This document shows, piece by piece, positions 47,512-59,500 of a DNA stretch of 64,000 bases. The stretch is from Codonopsis lanceolata (Eukaryota; Streptophyta; Magnoliopsida; Asterales; Campanulaceae), in NCBI GenBank assembly GCA_013146195.2, contig CM028379.1:113392168-113456167 (forward strand), written 5' to 3'. The notes below the pieces were generated by a model that saw only the letters and a list, made by a program, of their open reading frames with translations, had not been told where the DNA came from and made no database searches. A program made the position numbers and the translations under genes. Each line of letters starts with the position of its first letter. Position 1 is the first letter of the stretch.

Positions 47512-48513
47512 ATGGCTTGGAACAATGTAAATTGGGACTTTGATCAAGGGGCATGGAATGGAATGCCGGGAATTTATGAAAATGAGATGGCGTCAACCGA
47601 GGCTATGAATTATACTCCGGTCCATCCGAGCTTAATTTGTGAGAATTGTTATGGAAATCATTTTCCATATCCGTGTGCATTTGGGATGGAGTCGAATTCT
47701 TATGCTTCCTCCTCTCACTACCATCATGAAGACCCCCATCATCACCCCTATGATCCGAATTGTGTGAGTAACAACTACCCTTGGGAAGTTGAGCAACGCC
47801 CGCTCACAGAAGAAGAAACAATTCAAAGTCTAAGGGCTCAAGTAGCCGTGTTGATAGAAGCCATCAAGCTCCTAGTCCCTCCTCACGATTGGGAAGCTAC
47901 AATGCAGAAATTTGGTATTGCCCTTGAGGAATCACCTCAAGAAGACCTTCAACCCAATGCCGAGGAAAACCCAATGGAAATGAAGCCTTGCAATGATCTC
48001 TCTCTCACTAATGAGAGTGAAATTTCGAGTATCTTGGGACAACCTCACTTGGAAGCGCCTCAATCTCATATCCATGTCGCGGTGGAAGATCCAAGTATAG
48101 AAGCTTGTGAGTATGAAGTGATCAATCATGCTCCCCACCCTATGCCGAGTTCTCCCACCCTTGAAGAGTATGTTAGTAATGAGATGGAGCATCCAAGCAT
48201 TTTTGAAGAGGATGATTCTTTTGGCCTAAATGAAACCTTCAAGGAACCGTTCCCTCACTTCTACACTCCACCGAGCATTGAGGCTCAAATTTCTTATTTC
48301 CACCCGCCTCTCGAGCATCAAGAAGAATTCATACACTTAAGTGAGTTGGGTGTGATATTTCCTATTGCCGACATTTTCAAATGGCCTATTTTTCGGGAGT
48401 CGGCAACTAAGGAGGTGTTCAAGTTTAAAGGCCTTCAATTAAAGCACTTCCTTGGTTATGGATTTTATGGGAATGCTATGTGTGCGTTTCTAAATGAACC
48501 GGTGCCTCCGTAG
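47512..48513 (+). CDS. Single conserved-looking ORF of the LTR element, gag-like knuckle
   Basis: An intact 333-codon frame from ATG to TAG, the only coding region of the element. Near residue 43 is CENCYGNHFPYPC, a CX2CX3HX4C pattern like the shortened knuckle seen in Tat/Athila gag proteins. Next is a His/Ser-rich stretch (SHYHHEDPHHHPYDPNC). Around residues 100-130 is a predicted amphipathic helix (ETIQSLRAQVAVLIEAIKLL), then a long acidic, Pro-rich region, and a hydrophobic-aromatic C-terminus (LKHFLGYGFYGNAMCAFL). I recognise no catalytic domain. It may package or mark the element RNA; that is inference. It is open while most coding sequence here is broken, which suggests recent activity or selection. 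Confidence 0.7.
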   Translation: MAWNNVNWDFDQGAWNGMPGIYENEMASTEAMNYTPVHPSLICENCYGNHFPYPCAFGMESNSYASSSHYHHEDPHHHPYDPNCVSNNYPWEVEQRPLTEEETIQSLRAQVAVLIEAIKLLVPPHDWEATMQKFGIALEESPQEDLQPNAEENPMEMKPCNDLSLTNESEISSILGQPHLEAPQSHIHVAVEDPSIEACEYEVINHAPHPMPSSPTLEEYVSNEMEHPSIFEEDDSFGLNETFKEPFPHFYTPPSIEAQISYFHPPLEHQEEFIHLSELGVIFPIADIFKWPIFRESATKEVFKFKGLQLKHFLGYGFYGNAMCAFLNEPVPP

Positions 48514-50310
48514 GCGAAAAATTGGTTTCTTTTTTTTTTCTTTTTTTGTATTTATATGTCTTGTATTTTGTGTCGCTTTTCGAAGCCCTCCCAAGTTTGT
48601 GGGTTTGTAGGGAGGTGTACATAGAGTCCCCACACCAAAAATATTTTCTTTTTCTTTTTATTTTTATTTACAATATAATTGCTCTCATACATTTCTTTTG
48701 AGCTTTGATTTGATGTAGGGGTTGAGCAATTATTCAAGTTTGGGGGTGACTTGCGGAGATTCATGGAGCGACGTATTCATGGCTTGGACTTCAAGTGCAC
48801 CGACCTTGAGGGAGTTTTCTCTTCTCTTTTCTTCCCCCCTTTATATGCATTTTTATGATCATGAACATTGTGGGCAATGTTCGGTTCTAAGTTTGGGGGT
48901 GGGGTTGGTCTTATCTTTGCCTTCGATTTTTGGGAAAATTTTGAAAATTTTTAGAAAATTTCAAGCTAATTTGGACCCCATTAATTATGCTTTGATCATT
49001 CATCTCATCACTTTGGCGCTCATTGAGTTGTATGTGCATTATTTTCTTGGATTTGGCCTTGAGATTATTATATGCATACTTGAGGATATTTTGTGATTTT
49101 TGTGCTAGCCTTTCCCTCATTCATGTTAAATAGTGCCCATGTGTGGATATCTTGATAATTTTTTTTAAGCTAAGCTCTAGCTTTGGTTGTGCATGTGTTA
49201 TGAGTACCTTGTTGTGAGTTGTGATGCCGTTGGATGATTTCGAGATTAATGAATAGCTTGGCTTGTGAGTATGACAATAACATGATATAGGCCATGTTTG
49301 ACTCGTTTGTGCCATATCGACCTACCCATGTTCACATTAAATCCCTAGTTTCCCCATTTGAGCCTTATTGAAAGAATGGTATGTGCAAAAGCATACAATG
49401 ACCCCCATTCGCCTTCATTTGGATCACCCGCATTGACTTATCCCATGAGCCTATACACTTTATCCAACCCTTTGAGAGAGCACTTTGTGAAATGAATTGC
49501 TAAATCTATGTCTTGGAGGGAATGTGTGCTTCATGGAAGTATTGTTCTTCATGTATTGGTGTGGTGTGCTTTTAATTTTGGTTGATGAGTTGGGGGTTGT
49601 TTATCTTGTAAAAAGGGGCCCTTGTGTATAAAAAAAAAAATCAAATCCAAAGTGAAGGGCAACCCAAAATTGTGAACCATTTGTGCTTTAAAGTTATTCA
49701 AAGAGGGGAATTGTGGGATGAAAAAAATTATTTGTGGTAGTTTGATATACTCTCAACCCCAAGTTCTTGATATAAAAAGAAAAAAAAGAAAAAAAGAAAG
49801 AAGAAGCTAAGTTTGGGGGTTGTTGAGAAGAATGGTGAGTTATGAAGAAGTATGTTGTTTCATGAAGTTAGACTTGAGTTGACTTTGAAGGCTTCACTTG
49901 TGCTCTCTTGTCTTGATTTCCTTCCCTTCATTTGTAGCTCAACCTTGGCCTAAAGTTACAAGCTTGCAAAAGTCCTATTGATATTGTCATACCATGGGTT
50001 ATTGTCTTGTAAAGTATTTATCTCTTTCGGTTTCATGGATTATGCTTGGTATTTCATTGAACGTTCAATCCTAGCTAGAGTGATGCTATTTAGTCATGGG
50101 CTTGTGCTTCATGTTTTTAAGTAAGTGTTTGAGGAAAGTTTGATAGCATTGAAATCACATCATACCTTGGTTATGCATTTTTATAATCTTGAGTTTGATT
50201 TCTTTCATGGTAATGCATATGGGATCTTGATTGAGTGTCTTCTTCATTCCATCGTTGTCTCGAGCTTATCCATAATCCATATCTCTCTTTGCTCGGGACG
50301 ATCAAAGCTT
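48514..50310 (+). other. Internal non-coding region with repeated polypurine-like motif
   Basis: About 1.8 kb, T-rich, with no convincing coding frame. The 12-mer AAGTTTGGGGGT occurs at 48736-48747, 48889-48900 and 49809-49820, identical to the polypurine tract at 50311-50322. An A-rich imperfect run lies near 49775-49805. Confidence 0.75.
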
Positions 50311-50322
50311 AAGTTTGGGGGT
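50311..50322 (+). promoter_or_regulatory. Polypurine tract of the LTR element
   Basis: AAGTTTGGGGGT directly precedes the 3' LTR (TGATAAGC at 50325). It is interrupted by TTT, but its position and identity with three upstream copies support the call. Confidence 0.75.
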
Positions 50323-50620
50323 GTTGATAAGCTTATTATTTTCTAGGCAAAATACACCTTTGGGCCACCGTACTTTTCAAAACATTGCAATTAGGCCATT
50401 GAGACTTCAAAATTTTCGGGATGGCCACTGTACCAGACTTATATTGCATGTTAACCCAATTTTTGGATGGACGTTAAGTTTAGACGTTAACTTATGTTAA
50501 ATACCTAATTTGCCCTCATCTTCATCTTCTCCTAAAAAGAATCTCAGATTCAAAAAAAATCTGGGCTCACTGTAGTTAGGGGAAGCTAGACAATTGGGTT
50601 TCTTTGACATTTTGATTTTT

Positions 50621-50672
50621 GAATCTAGTGTAACCCAGATATGGAAATTGGAGAACACCATATCTTGTGAAA
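50621..50672 (+). repeat. Internal inverted repeat of the MULE, left arm
   Basis: This 52-base stretch recurs in reverse complement at 51358-51409 with about one mismatch. It lies well inside the terminal repeats, separated from them by unrelated sequence. Confidence 0.9.
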
Positions 50673-51357
50673 GGTGTGAGAAAGTGGTCAAGTATACCCA
50701 CCCCCTCTTTATTTTCCCCAATTTCTTCCCCTTTCTGCCCTAATTTCTCGACCAAAATTTTCCCCCAAATCGAAAATAGAAAGAAGGGTCTTTTCCCAAA
50801 TATTTTTCAGCTTTCAAATTTGCAAAGTAGCAGGGGTTCACTCAAGGTCTTCACAGTTGTGTGATTGTTGTAATCATGGAATGGGTCCATGTTTGACGCA
50901 GGCCTTCGGTCCCAATTCTCTTTCACATATGTCATCTCTTCCCCAATTCTTGATTCTTCAATGGTTTTTGTTTCTGTCTCTCTTACATCTTTTAACCTCC
51001 TTAGTAAAACAAGACTTTCATTTCCAACCCAAAACCAGAAAACCCATTTCAGAGTGAACAGGAAAATGAATTTTTTTTTCTCATTTCAGAAATTCATGCA
51101 AAAGGGTGATTTTACTTGTTTCAAGAAGCTAAAATAACGAAGTGGGTCTATTCGACTTCCAGTTTTTGATATTCCCTTTAAAAAGATGCCATTTTGGGTC
51201 TTGTTTGTTTGACCTGGTGTGGCTTCCTTGCTCTCCTTTGTCTCTTTCTTCGTGAAATTGGTTCTATTGGGTGTGTGCAGATAGTGGGTAGTCGATTTGA
51301 AAATGAAACGTGATGGAACAGATGATGATGAACATCAACATGAACCAATTGCATAAA

Positions 51358-51409
51358 TTTCACAAGATATGGTGTTCTCCAATTTCCAGATCTGGGTTAC
51401 ACTAGATTC
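51358..51409 (-). repeat. Internal inverted repeat of the MULE, right arm
   Basis: Reverse complement of 50621-50672, with the word ccagatctgg where the other arm has ccagatatgg. Confidence 0.9.
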
Positions 51410-53598
51410 AAACAGAGCTCTGCAGCTATGATGTCGTTATCGGCAATGGAGAAATTGATAGAAGAGAGCTCTTCCAATGCGTTATGTGCCCTCGTTTAAT
51501 TTTTCTGGGTAGATTAATTTTTAATTTTTAATTTTTTGAGGTCAACTGGATATATTTATTGAAGAACCCACCTTTTGCAATTTTGAGTTTGTTTAATGTT
51601 ATTAATTGAAAATTAGATATTAAATTGTTAGCTTTTGGTTTTTTGCATCTTTCAAGTTAAAACCCAGATCTGCATTACAATGTCTATAGAAGAGATGATG
51701 AAGACAAAGGGTAAAATAGGCATTTAACCAAACTTAACGTCAAAACTTAACATTCATCCAAAAAAGGGGTTAACGTGCAATATAAGTCTGGTACAGTGGC
51801 CATCCCGAAAATTTTGAAGTCTCAGTGGCCTAATTGCAATGTTTTGAAAAGTACAGTGGCCCAAAGGTGTGTTTTGCCTATTTTCTATTATTTTCATAAA
51901 TTTTTCGGAATTTTATAGGTTATTTTGAGCTTTGATTGACAATTAATTGCATTTGAGATACTATTTTTATGTATTTTCATGCTTCATATAGGTATCTCAA
52001 AGATATTCGAGTTTCTATGGCTCAATATATGCAAATCGAGGACATTCCGGGCTTCAAAGTTAAGTTTGGACGCTTGCCGTTAAGTTTCGTTAAGGATTTG
52101 AAGGCAATAGAAGGCAACAGAAGCTAACAGAACTTAACCGAAGCTGATTGAGGACTAAATTGCGAAGTCTGGGGGCAGAAGGACTTCGCTAGCCAACTTT
52201 AGAAACTTAGGGAAGCCGGCGCTCAAGTCCAAACTTCAGGGGAGGCCGGAGCAATTCCCTGAAAGACGGCTTCATTAATGTGTTGTCAAAGGGAGAGCCG
52301 GCCACGTCACCCGCCTCCACTCAGCCATCCCGCGTCCTTCCTAAGCGGATCCGGGTAACCCGTGTGCACTCCAGCCCCATCATGACCCTCCAGCCCATTA
52401 TTCAACCCGCTATACCTCTCATCTCCAGCCCGTTTCTTACCTGGATCACCAGAATTCACTGGTTCGCGCCGTTTGCCCGCGACCCAGCCTCTCCTTTTCT
52501 CCCTTTTTTGCCCTCAATTAATTTCGGCTCTTCCCTTTTTGCCCCTATTTTGTGAGTGCCTTTGTTGCCTTCATTTTATTTTCATTCCAGCGGCCATTTT
52601 CGAGATTCAGAGAGACAAAAGCCTTCAGGTTTAGGGCAACAACCCTAAACTTTCCCAACTCCATTAATTCCACTCTCCATCTCTCCACCAAAATTAAAAA
52701 TGCATTCATTTTGAAGGCTTAGAGCATCAAATCAAGGGTCAATGGAGCAAGATTAAGTGAAGTCAACCCAAGATTGCAACATTAATTGGTTTAATTTTTC
52801 CTCCTCTTTAATTATTTTAATGTTGTAATTTTTGGAGAAACTTTGCATTTATTTTGATACCTTGATGATGAGCTAAATGCATTTTTGGATTGTGATTATT
52901 ATCTATGTTAAATGTGATGTTTTAATTTAATTTCTCTCTATTTGATGTATTACTCATATATTTTTGGTTATTATCATTGTGTGCTTAATGCTTTTAATGA
53001 AGTCATGAATCATTAAATGAACCCTAGAATGATAGGATACGAAGCGAAAGCCCTTCCTATTATTCCGAAAATCGTGATAATTGTTTACGTCTCTAAGGCA
53101 CACCGATTGTCGAAGGCCGTAGATAGTCATTGGGTGCTTGATCTACCACGTGGCTATTTTCTCCCCTAGGCTATGTGTTGCGAGGATATGAGCCCGTAGC
53201 AAGGATGAGTGATAGCTAGGTTTTTCTATACGTAGCGAAAGCCCGTAGAAAATATTAGTGCGTACCCGACTACCGAAAATTTGAGTTAAGAAAAATAGAG
53301 AGAGTTAAATTTAACATTGGCTAGACTAAAAATATCACAATCCTATTCTTTTTAACCTTGATTTGATGTTGCCGCCGCTTCACTGTCGCGTTAATTTAGT
53401 TTACTTTCTTGCATTTATTTTGTTTATTTTATTTTTATTTTTAATTAAATTTCCGTTAGCTTAGATAAAATTAGGTGTGCCCAATTTTAGTACTTAGGAT
53501 TTATTTCTAGCTCTATCCTCGTGTGATCGACTCGTACTTCGAACTTTATTACTTGATACGACCGGGTAATCTTGCCCGTGTTGCGTTCGAGCACATCA

Positions 53599-56500
53599 CC
53601 TATTTTAATTATGGTCAAATGCTTAAGGACATTAAAGAAAATCATACATTTCACCAATATATATAATACAATCAATTACTTTTTTTAAATGGTTTGTCAG
53701 ATCAAAAGAGATAATAATTTAAAACGAACGGCAAAGATTTTCTTTGGGGATCAAACAAATATGTTTGTTGAAGCTAATGCACTCCATCATGTAATTAAGA
53801 AATGCATTGAATTACGGTCGAGAGAGTCGGTTGAAATTGATCCGAAGGAGTCGGTTGAAATTGATCCGAAAGTCATGGAGAATACAAATCATGGTGGGGC
53901 TCATGTTCTTTAGAAAATATTTCCTCCGTTTCAAGTAAAGAGTCTCCGTTTTAAAATCAAGCTTTTTAAGAAAATAATACTTTTAGTTGCTCATTATTAG
54001 TAATAAAGCCTTAGTGGTGTTTGCATTAAAGTCTCCCCGATTCAAAGAACGCACCAAGGTACGATACGCTTAGTTGATTCTATCATTTTTTCAATTAAAC
54101 TACACTTTAATATTTTTTGGTATGGCCTTTCTCGTATCCACATTTGGAGGATTTTTAGGGATGGTGGTAAGTGGTATCATACGCAATTTGGTTGCTAGGA
54201 AAAGGAGTCACCAGCAGTTGTATTATGAGAATTGCTGCTGCTTGTGTCATAAACTTAATGTGGATGGTTCTTCTCGCGATAATCCAAGTTTGGCAGGAAG
54301 CGGATTTATTATCCGAAATGACCGTGGGGGTTGTAATTTGGCATATACTCCCTAAATTTTTAAATTATCGTCTTTATTTTCTTTTTCATTTGTTATAAAA
54401 TAATTGTTTTCTTTCAAAACTTTCTCATTTAATAAAAAAACGTTTACAACTATACCCTTACTTTTTCTATCTATTTTAATTATGGTCAAATGTTTAAGGA
54501 CATTAAAGAAAATCATACATTTCACCAATATTTATAATACAATCAATTACTTTTTTTAAATGGTTTGTCAGATCAAAAGAGATAATAATTTAAAAACGAA
54601 CGAAGCAGCATTTTCTTTGGGGATCAAACAAATATGTTTGCTGAAGCTAATGCACTCCATCATGGAATTAAGAAATGCATTGAATTACGGTCGGAGAGAG
54701 TCGAAGTTGAAATTGATCCGAAGGGAGTCGAAGTTGAAATTGATCCGAAAGTCATGGAGAATACAAATCATGTTGGGGCTCATGTTCTTTAGAAAATATT
54801 TCCTCCGTTTCAAGTAAAGAGCCTCCGTTTTAAAATCAAGCTTTTTAAGAAAATAATACTTTTAGTTGCTCATTATTAGTAATAAAGCCTTAGTGGTCTT
54901 TGCATTAAAGCCTCCCCTGAATTCAGCAACGTACCAAGGTACGATACGCTTAGTTGATTCTATCATTTTTTCAATTAAACTACGTAATATTTTTTGGTAT
55001 GGCCTTTCTCGTATGCACATTTGGAGGATTTTTAGGGATGGTGGTAAGTGGTATCATACGCAATTTGGTTGCTAGGAAAAGGAGTCACCGCAGTTGTATT
55101 ATGAGAATTGCCGCTTGTGTCATAAACTTAATGTGGATGGTTCTTCTCGCGATAATCCAAGTTTGGCAGGAGGCGGATTTATTATCCGAAATGACCGTGG
55201 GGGTTGTAATTTGGCATATACTCCCTAAATTTTTAAATTATCGTCTTTATTTTCTTTTTAATTCGTTATAAAATAATTGTTTTCTTTCAAAACTTTCTCA
55301 TTTAAGAAAAAACGTTTACAACTATACCCTTACTTTTTCTATCTATTTTAATTATGGTCAAATGCTTAAGGACATTAAAGAAAATCGTACATTTCACCAA
55401 TATTTATAATACAATCAATTACTTTTTTTAAATGGTGTGTCAGATCAAAAGAGATAATAATTTAAAAACGAACGAAGCAGCATTTTCTTTGGGGATCAAA
55501 CAAATATGTTTGCTGAAGCTAATGCACTCCATCATGGAATTAAGAAATGCATTGAATTACGGCCGGAGAGACTCGAAGTTGAAATTGATCCGAAGGGAGT
55601 CGAAGTTGAAATTGTTCCGAAAGTCATGGAGAATACAAATCATGGTGGGGCTCATGTTCATTAGAAAATATTTCCTCTGTTTCAAGTAAAGAGCCTCCGT
55701 TTTAAAATCAAGCTTTTTAAGAAAATAATACTTTTAGTTGCTCATTATTAGTAATAAAGCCTTAGTGGTCTTTGCATTAAAGCCTCCCGAGAACATACCA
55801 AGGTACGATACGTTTAGTTGATTCTATCATTTTTTCAATTAAACTACAGCTTCATAATATTTTTTTGGTATGGCCTTTCTCGTATGCACATTTTGAGAAT
55901 TTTTTAGGGATGGAGGTAAGTGGTATCATACGCAATTTGGTTGCTAGGAAAAGGAGTCAGCCGCAGGTTGTATTATGAGAATTGCTGCTGCTTGTGTCAA
56001 ACTTAATGTGGACGGTTCTTCTCGCGATAATCCAAGTTTGGCAGGAGGCGGATTTATTATCCGAAATGACCGTGGGGGTTGTAATTTGGCATATACTCCC
56101 TCAATTTTTAAATTATCGTCCTTATTTTCTTTTTCATTCGTTATAAAATAATTGTTTTCTTTCAAAACTTTCTCATTTAAGAAAAAACGTTTACAACTAT
56201 ACCCTTACTTTTTCTACCTATTTTAATTATGGTCAAATGCTTAAGGACATTAAAGAAAATCATACATTTCACCAATATTTATAATACAATCAATTACTTT
56301 TTTTAAATGGTGTGTCGATCAAAAGAGATAATAATTTAAAAACGAACGAAGCGAGATTTTCTTGGGGATCAAACAAATATGTTTGTTGAAGCTAATGCAC
56401 TCCATCATGGAATTAAGAAATGCATTGAATTACGGTCGGAGAGAGTCGAAGTTGAAATTGATCCGAAGGGAGTCGAAGTTGAAATTGATCCGAAAGTCAT

Positions 56501-59500
56501 GGAGAATACAAATCATGGTGGGCTCATGTTCTTTAGAAAATATTTCCTCCGTTTCAAGTAAAGAGTCTCCGTTTTAAAATCAACTTTTTAAGAAAATAAT
56601 ACTTTTAGTTGCTCATTATTAGTAATAAAGCCTTAGTGGTGTTTGCATTAAAGCCTCCCCGACAAAGCAACGCATCAAGGTACGATACGCTTAGTTGATT
56701 CTATCATTTTTTCAATTAAACTACAGCCTTCGAATATTTTTTTGGTATGGCCTTTCTCGTATGCACATTTGGAGGATTTTTAGGGATGGTGGTAAGTGGT
56801 ATCATACGCAATTTGGTTGCTAGGAAAAGGAGTCACCGCAGTTGTATTATGAGAATTGCCTTGCTTGTGTCATAAACTTAATGTGGATGGTTCTTCTCGC
56901 GATAATCCAAGTTTGGCAGGAGGCGGATTTATTATCCGAAATGACCGTGGGGGTTGTAATTTGGCATATACTCCCTCAATTTTTAAATTATCGTCTTTAT
57001 TTTCTTTTTCATTCGTTATAAAATAATTGTTTTCTTTCAAAACTTTCTCATTTAAGAAAAACGTTTACAACTATACCCTTACTTTTTTCTACCTATTTTA
57101 ATTATGGTCAAATGCTTAAGGACATTAAAGAAAATCATACATTTCACCAATATTTATAATACAATCAATTACTTTTTTTAAATGGTGTGTCAGATCAAAA
57201 GAGATAATAATTTAAAAACGAACGAAGCATTTTCTTTGGGGATCAAACAAATATGTTTGTTTGAAGCTAATGCACTCCATCATGGAATTAAGAAATGCAT
57301 TGAATTACGGTGAGAGAGTCGAAGTTGAAATTGATCCGAAGGGAGTCGAAGTTGAAATTGATCCGAAAGTCATGGAGAATACAAATCATGGTGGGGCTCA
57401 TGTTCTTTAGAAAATATTTCCTCCGTTTCAAGTAAAGAGTCTCCGTTTTAAAATCAAGCTTTTAAGAAAATAATACTTTTAGTTGCTCATTATTAGTAAT
57501 AAAGCCTTAGTGGTCTTTGCATTAAAGCCTCCCCGAACGCACAAGGTACGATACGTTTAGTTGATTCTATCATTTTTTCAATTAAACTACGACTTGAGAA
57601 TATTTTTTGGTATGGCCTTTCTCGTATGCACATTTGGAGGATTTTTAGGGATGGTGGTAAGTGGTATCATACGCAATTTGGTTGCTAGGAAAAGGAGTCA
57701 CCAAGGTTGTATTATGAGAATTGCCGCTTGTGTCATAAACTTAATGTGGATGGTTCTTCTCGCGATAATCCAAGTTTGGGGAGGCGGATTTATTATCCGA
57801 AATGACCGTGGGGGTTGTAATTTGGCATATACTCCCTAAATTTTTAAATTATCGTCTTTATTTTTTTTTCATTCGTTAAAAAATAATTGTTTTCTTTCAA
57901 AACTTTCTCATTTAAGAAAAAACGTTTACAACTATACCCTTACTTTTTCTATCTATTTTAATTATGGTCAAATGCTTAAGGACATTAAAGAAAATCATAC
58001 ATTTCACCAATATTTATAATACAATCAATTACTTTTTTTAAATGGTGTGTCAGATCAAAAGAGATAATAATTTAAAAACGAACGAAGCAAAGATTTTCTT
58101 TGGGGATCAAACAAATATGTTTGTTGAAGCTAATGCACTCCATCATGGAATTAAGAAATGCATTGAATTACGGCCGGAGAGAGTCGAAGTTGAAATTGAT
58201 CCGAAGGGAGTCGAAGTTGAAATTGATCCGAAAGTCATGGAGAATACAAATCATGGTGGGGCTCATGTTCATTAGAAAATATTTCCTCCGTTTCAAGTAA
58301 AGAGCCTCCGTTTTAAAATCAAGCTTTTTAAGAAAATAATACTTTTAGTTGCTCATTATTAGTAATAAAGCCTTAGTGGTCTTTGCATTAAAGCCTCCCC
58401 TGAATTCAGCAACATACCAAGGTACGATACGTTTAGTTGATTCTATCATTTTTTCAATTAAACTACACTTGAATATTTTTTGGTATGGCCTTTCTCGTAT
58501 GCACATTTTGGAGAATTTTTAGGGATGGTGGTAAGTGGTATCATACGCAATTTGGTTGCTAGGAAAAGGAGTCACCGGTTGTATTATGAGAATTCTTCTT
58601 TGCTTGTGTCATAAACTTAATGTGGATGGTTCTTCTCGCGATAATCCAAGTTTGGCAGGCGGATTTATTATCCGAAATGACCGTGGGGTTGTAATTTGGC
58701 ATATACTCCCTCAATTTTTAAATTATCGTCCTTATTTTCTTTTTCATTCGTTATAAAATAATTGTTTTCTTTCAAAACTTTCTCATTTAAGAAAAAACGT
58801 TTACAACTATACCCTTACTTTTTCTACCTATTTTAATTATGGTCAAATGCTTAAGGACATTAAAGAAAATCATACATTTCACCAATATTTATAATACAAT
58901 CAATTACTTTTTTTAAATGGTGTGTCAGATCAAAAGAGATAATAATTTAAAAACGAACGAAGCAGCATTTTCTTAGGGGATCAAACAAATATGTTTGCTG
59001 AAGCTAATGCACTCCATCATGGAATTAAGAAATGCATTGAATTACGGTCGGAGAGAGTCGAAGTTGAAATTGATCCGAAGGTCATGGAGAATACAAATCA
59101 TGGTGGGCTCATGTTCTTTAGAAAATATTTCCTCCGTTTCAAGTAAAGAGCCTCCGTTTTAAAATCAAGCTTTTTAAGAAAATAATACTTTTAGTTGCTC
59201 ATTATTAGTAATAAAGCCTTAGTGGTGTTTGCATTAAAGCCTCCCCTGAATTAAGCAACGTACCAAGGTACGATACGTTTAGTTGATTCTATCATTTTTT
59301 CAATTAAACTACAGCTTCAGAATATTTTTTTGGTATGGCCTTTCTCGTATCCACATTTGGAGGATTTTTTAGGGATGGTGGTAAGTGGTATCATACGCAA
59401 TTTGGTTGCTAGGAAAAGGAGTCAGCCGCAGGTTGTATTATGAGAATTGCTGCTGCTTGTGTCATAAACTTAATGTGGATGGTTCTTCTCGCGATAATCC

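Larger units (their letters stand above)
50346..51878. mobile_element. MULE-like TIR DNA transposon (1533 bp), non-autonomous
   Basis: Starts GGCAAAATACACCTTTGGG, and the reverse complement of the other end starts GGCAAAACACACCTTTGGG. The terminal inverted repeats extend about 195 bp each (about 50346-50540 and 51686-51878) with few mismatches. A perfect 9-bp duplication TATTTTCTA flanks it (50337-50345 and 51879-51887). Long TIRs plus a 9-bp TSD are the signature of Mutator-like elements. No transposase frame is present. The interior contains a further 52-bp inverted repeat and may include captured host sequence, which I cannot identify. Confidence 0.88.
45573..53598 (+). mobile_element. Non-autonomous Ty3-type LTR retrotransposon (8.0 kb)
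   Basis: Complete by structure: 5' LTR 45573-47287, tRNA-Asp-type primer site 47294-47311, one intact ORF at 47512-48513, a long non-coding stretch, a polypurine tract at 50311-50322, and a 3' LTR 50325-53598 interrupted by a MULE-like element. TSD CCTAT flanks it (45568-45572 and 53599-53603). There is no protease, RT or integrase, so it must move with help from another element. The primer type and the gag-like zinc knuckle point to the Tat/Athila side of Ty3-gypsy. The LTRs differ by roughly two dozen small changes by eye, so the insertion seems fairly young. Confidence 0.9.
50325..53598 (+). repeat. 3' LTR, interrupted by a MULE-like insertion
   Basis: Only the first 21 bases (50325-50345) precede the inserted element; the LTR resumes at 51879/51888 and ends GCACATCA at 53598. 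Without the insert and one copy of its 9-bp duplication the LTR is about 1.73 kb, matching the 5' LTR. Confidence 0.92.

Noticed and set aside
50667..51363. A captured host gene inside the MULE-like element
   Set aside because: There are short frames and one splice-like context before an ATG near 51304, but no domain or protein family I can recognise, so it is left as a question only.
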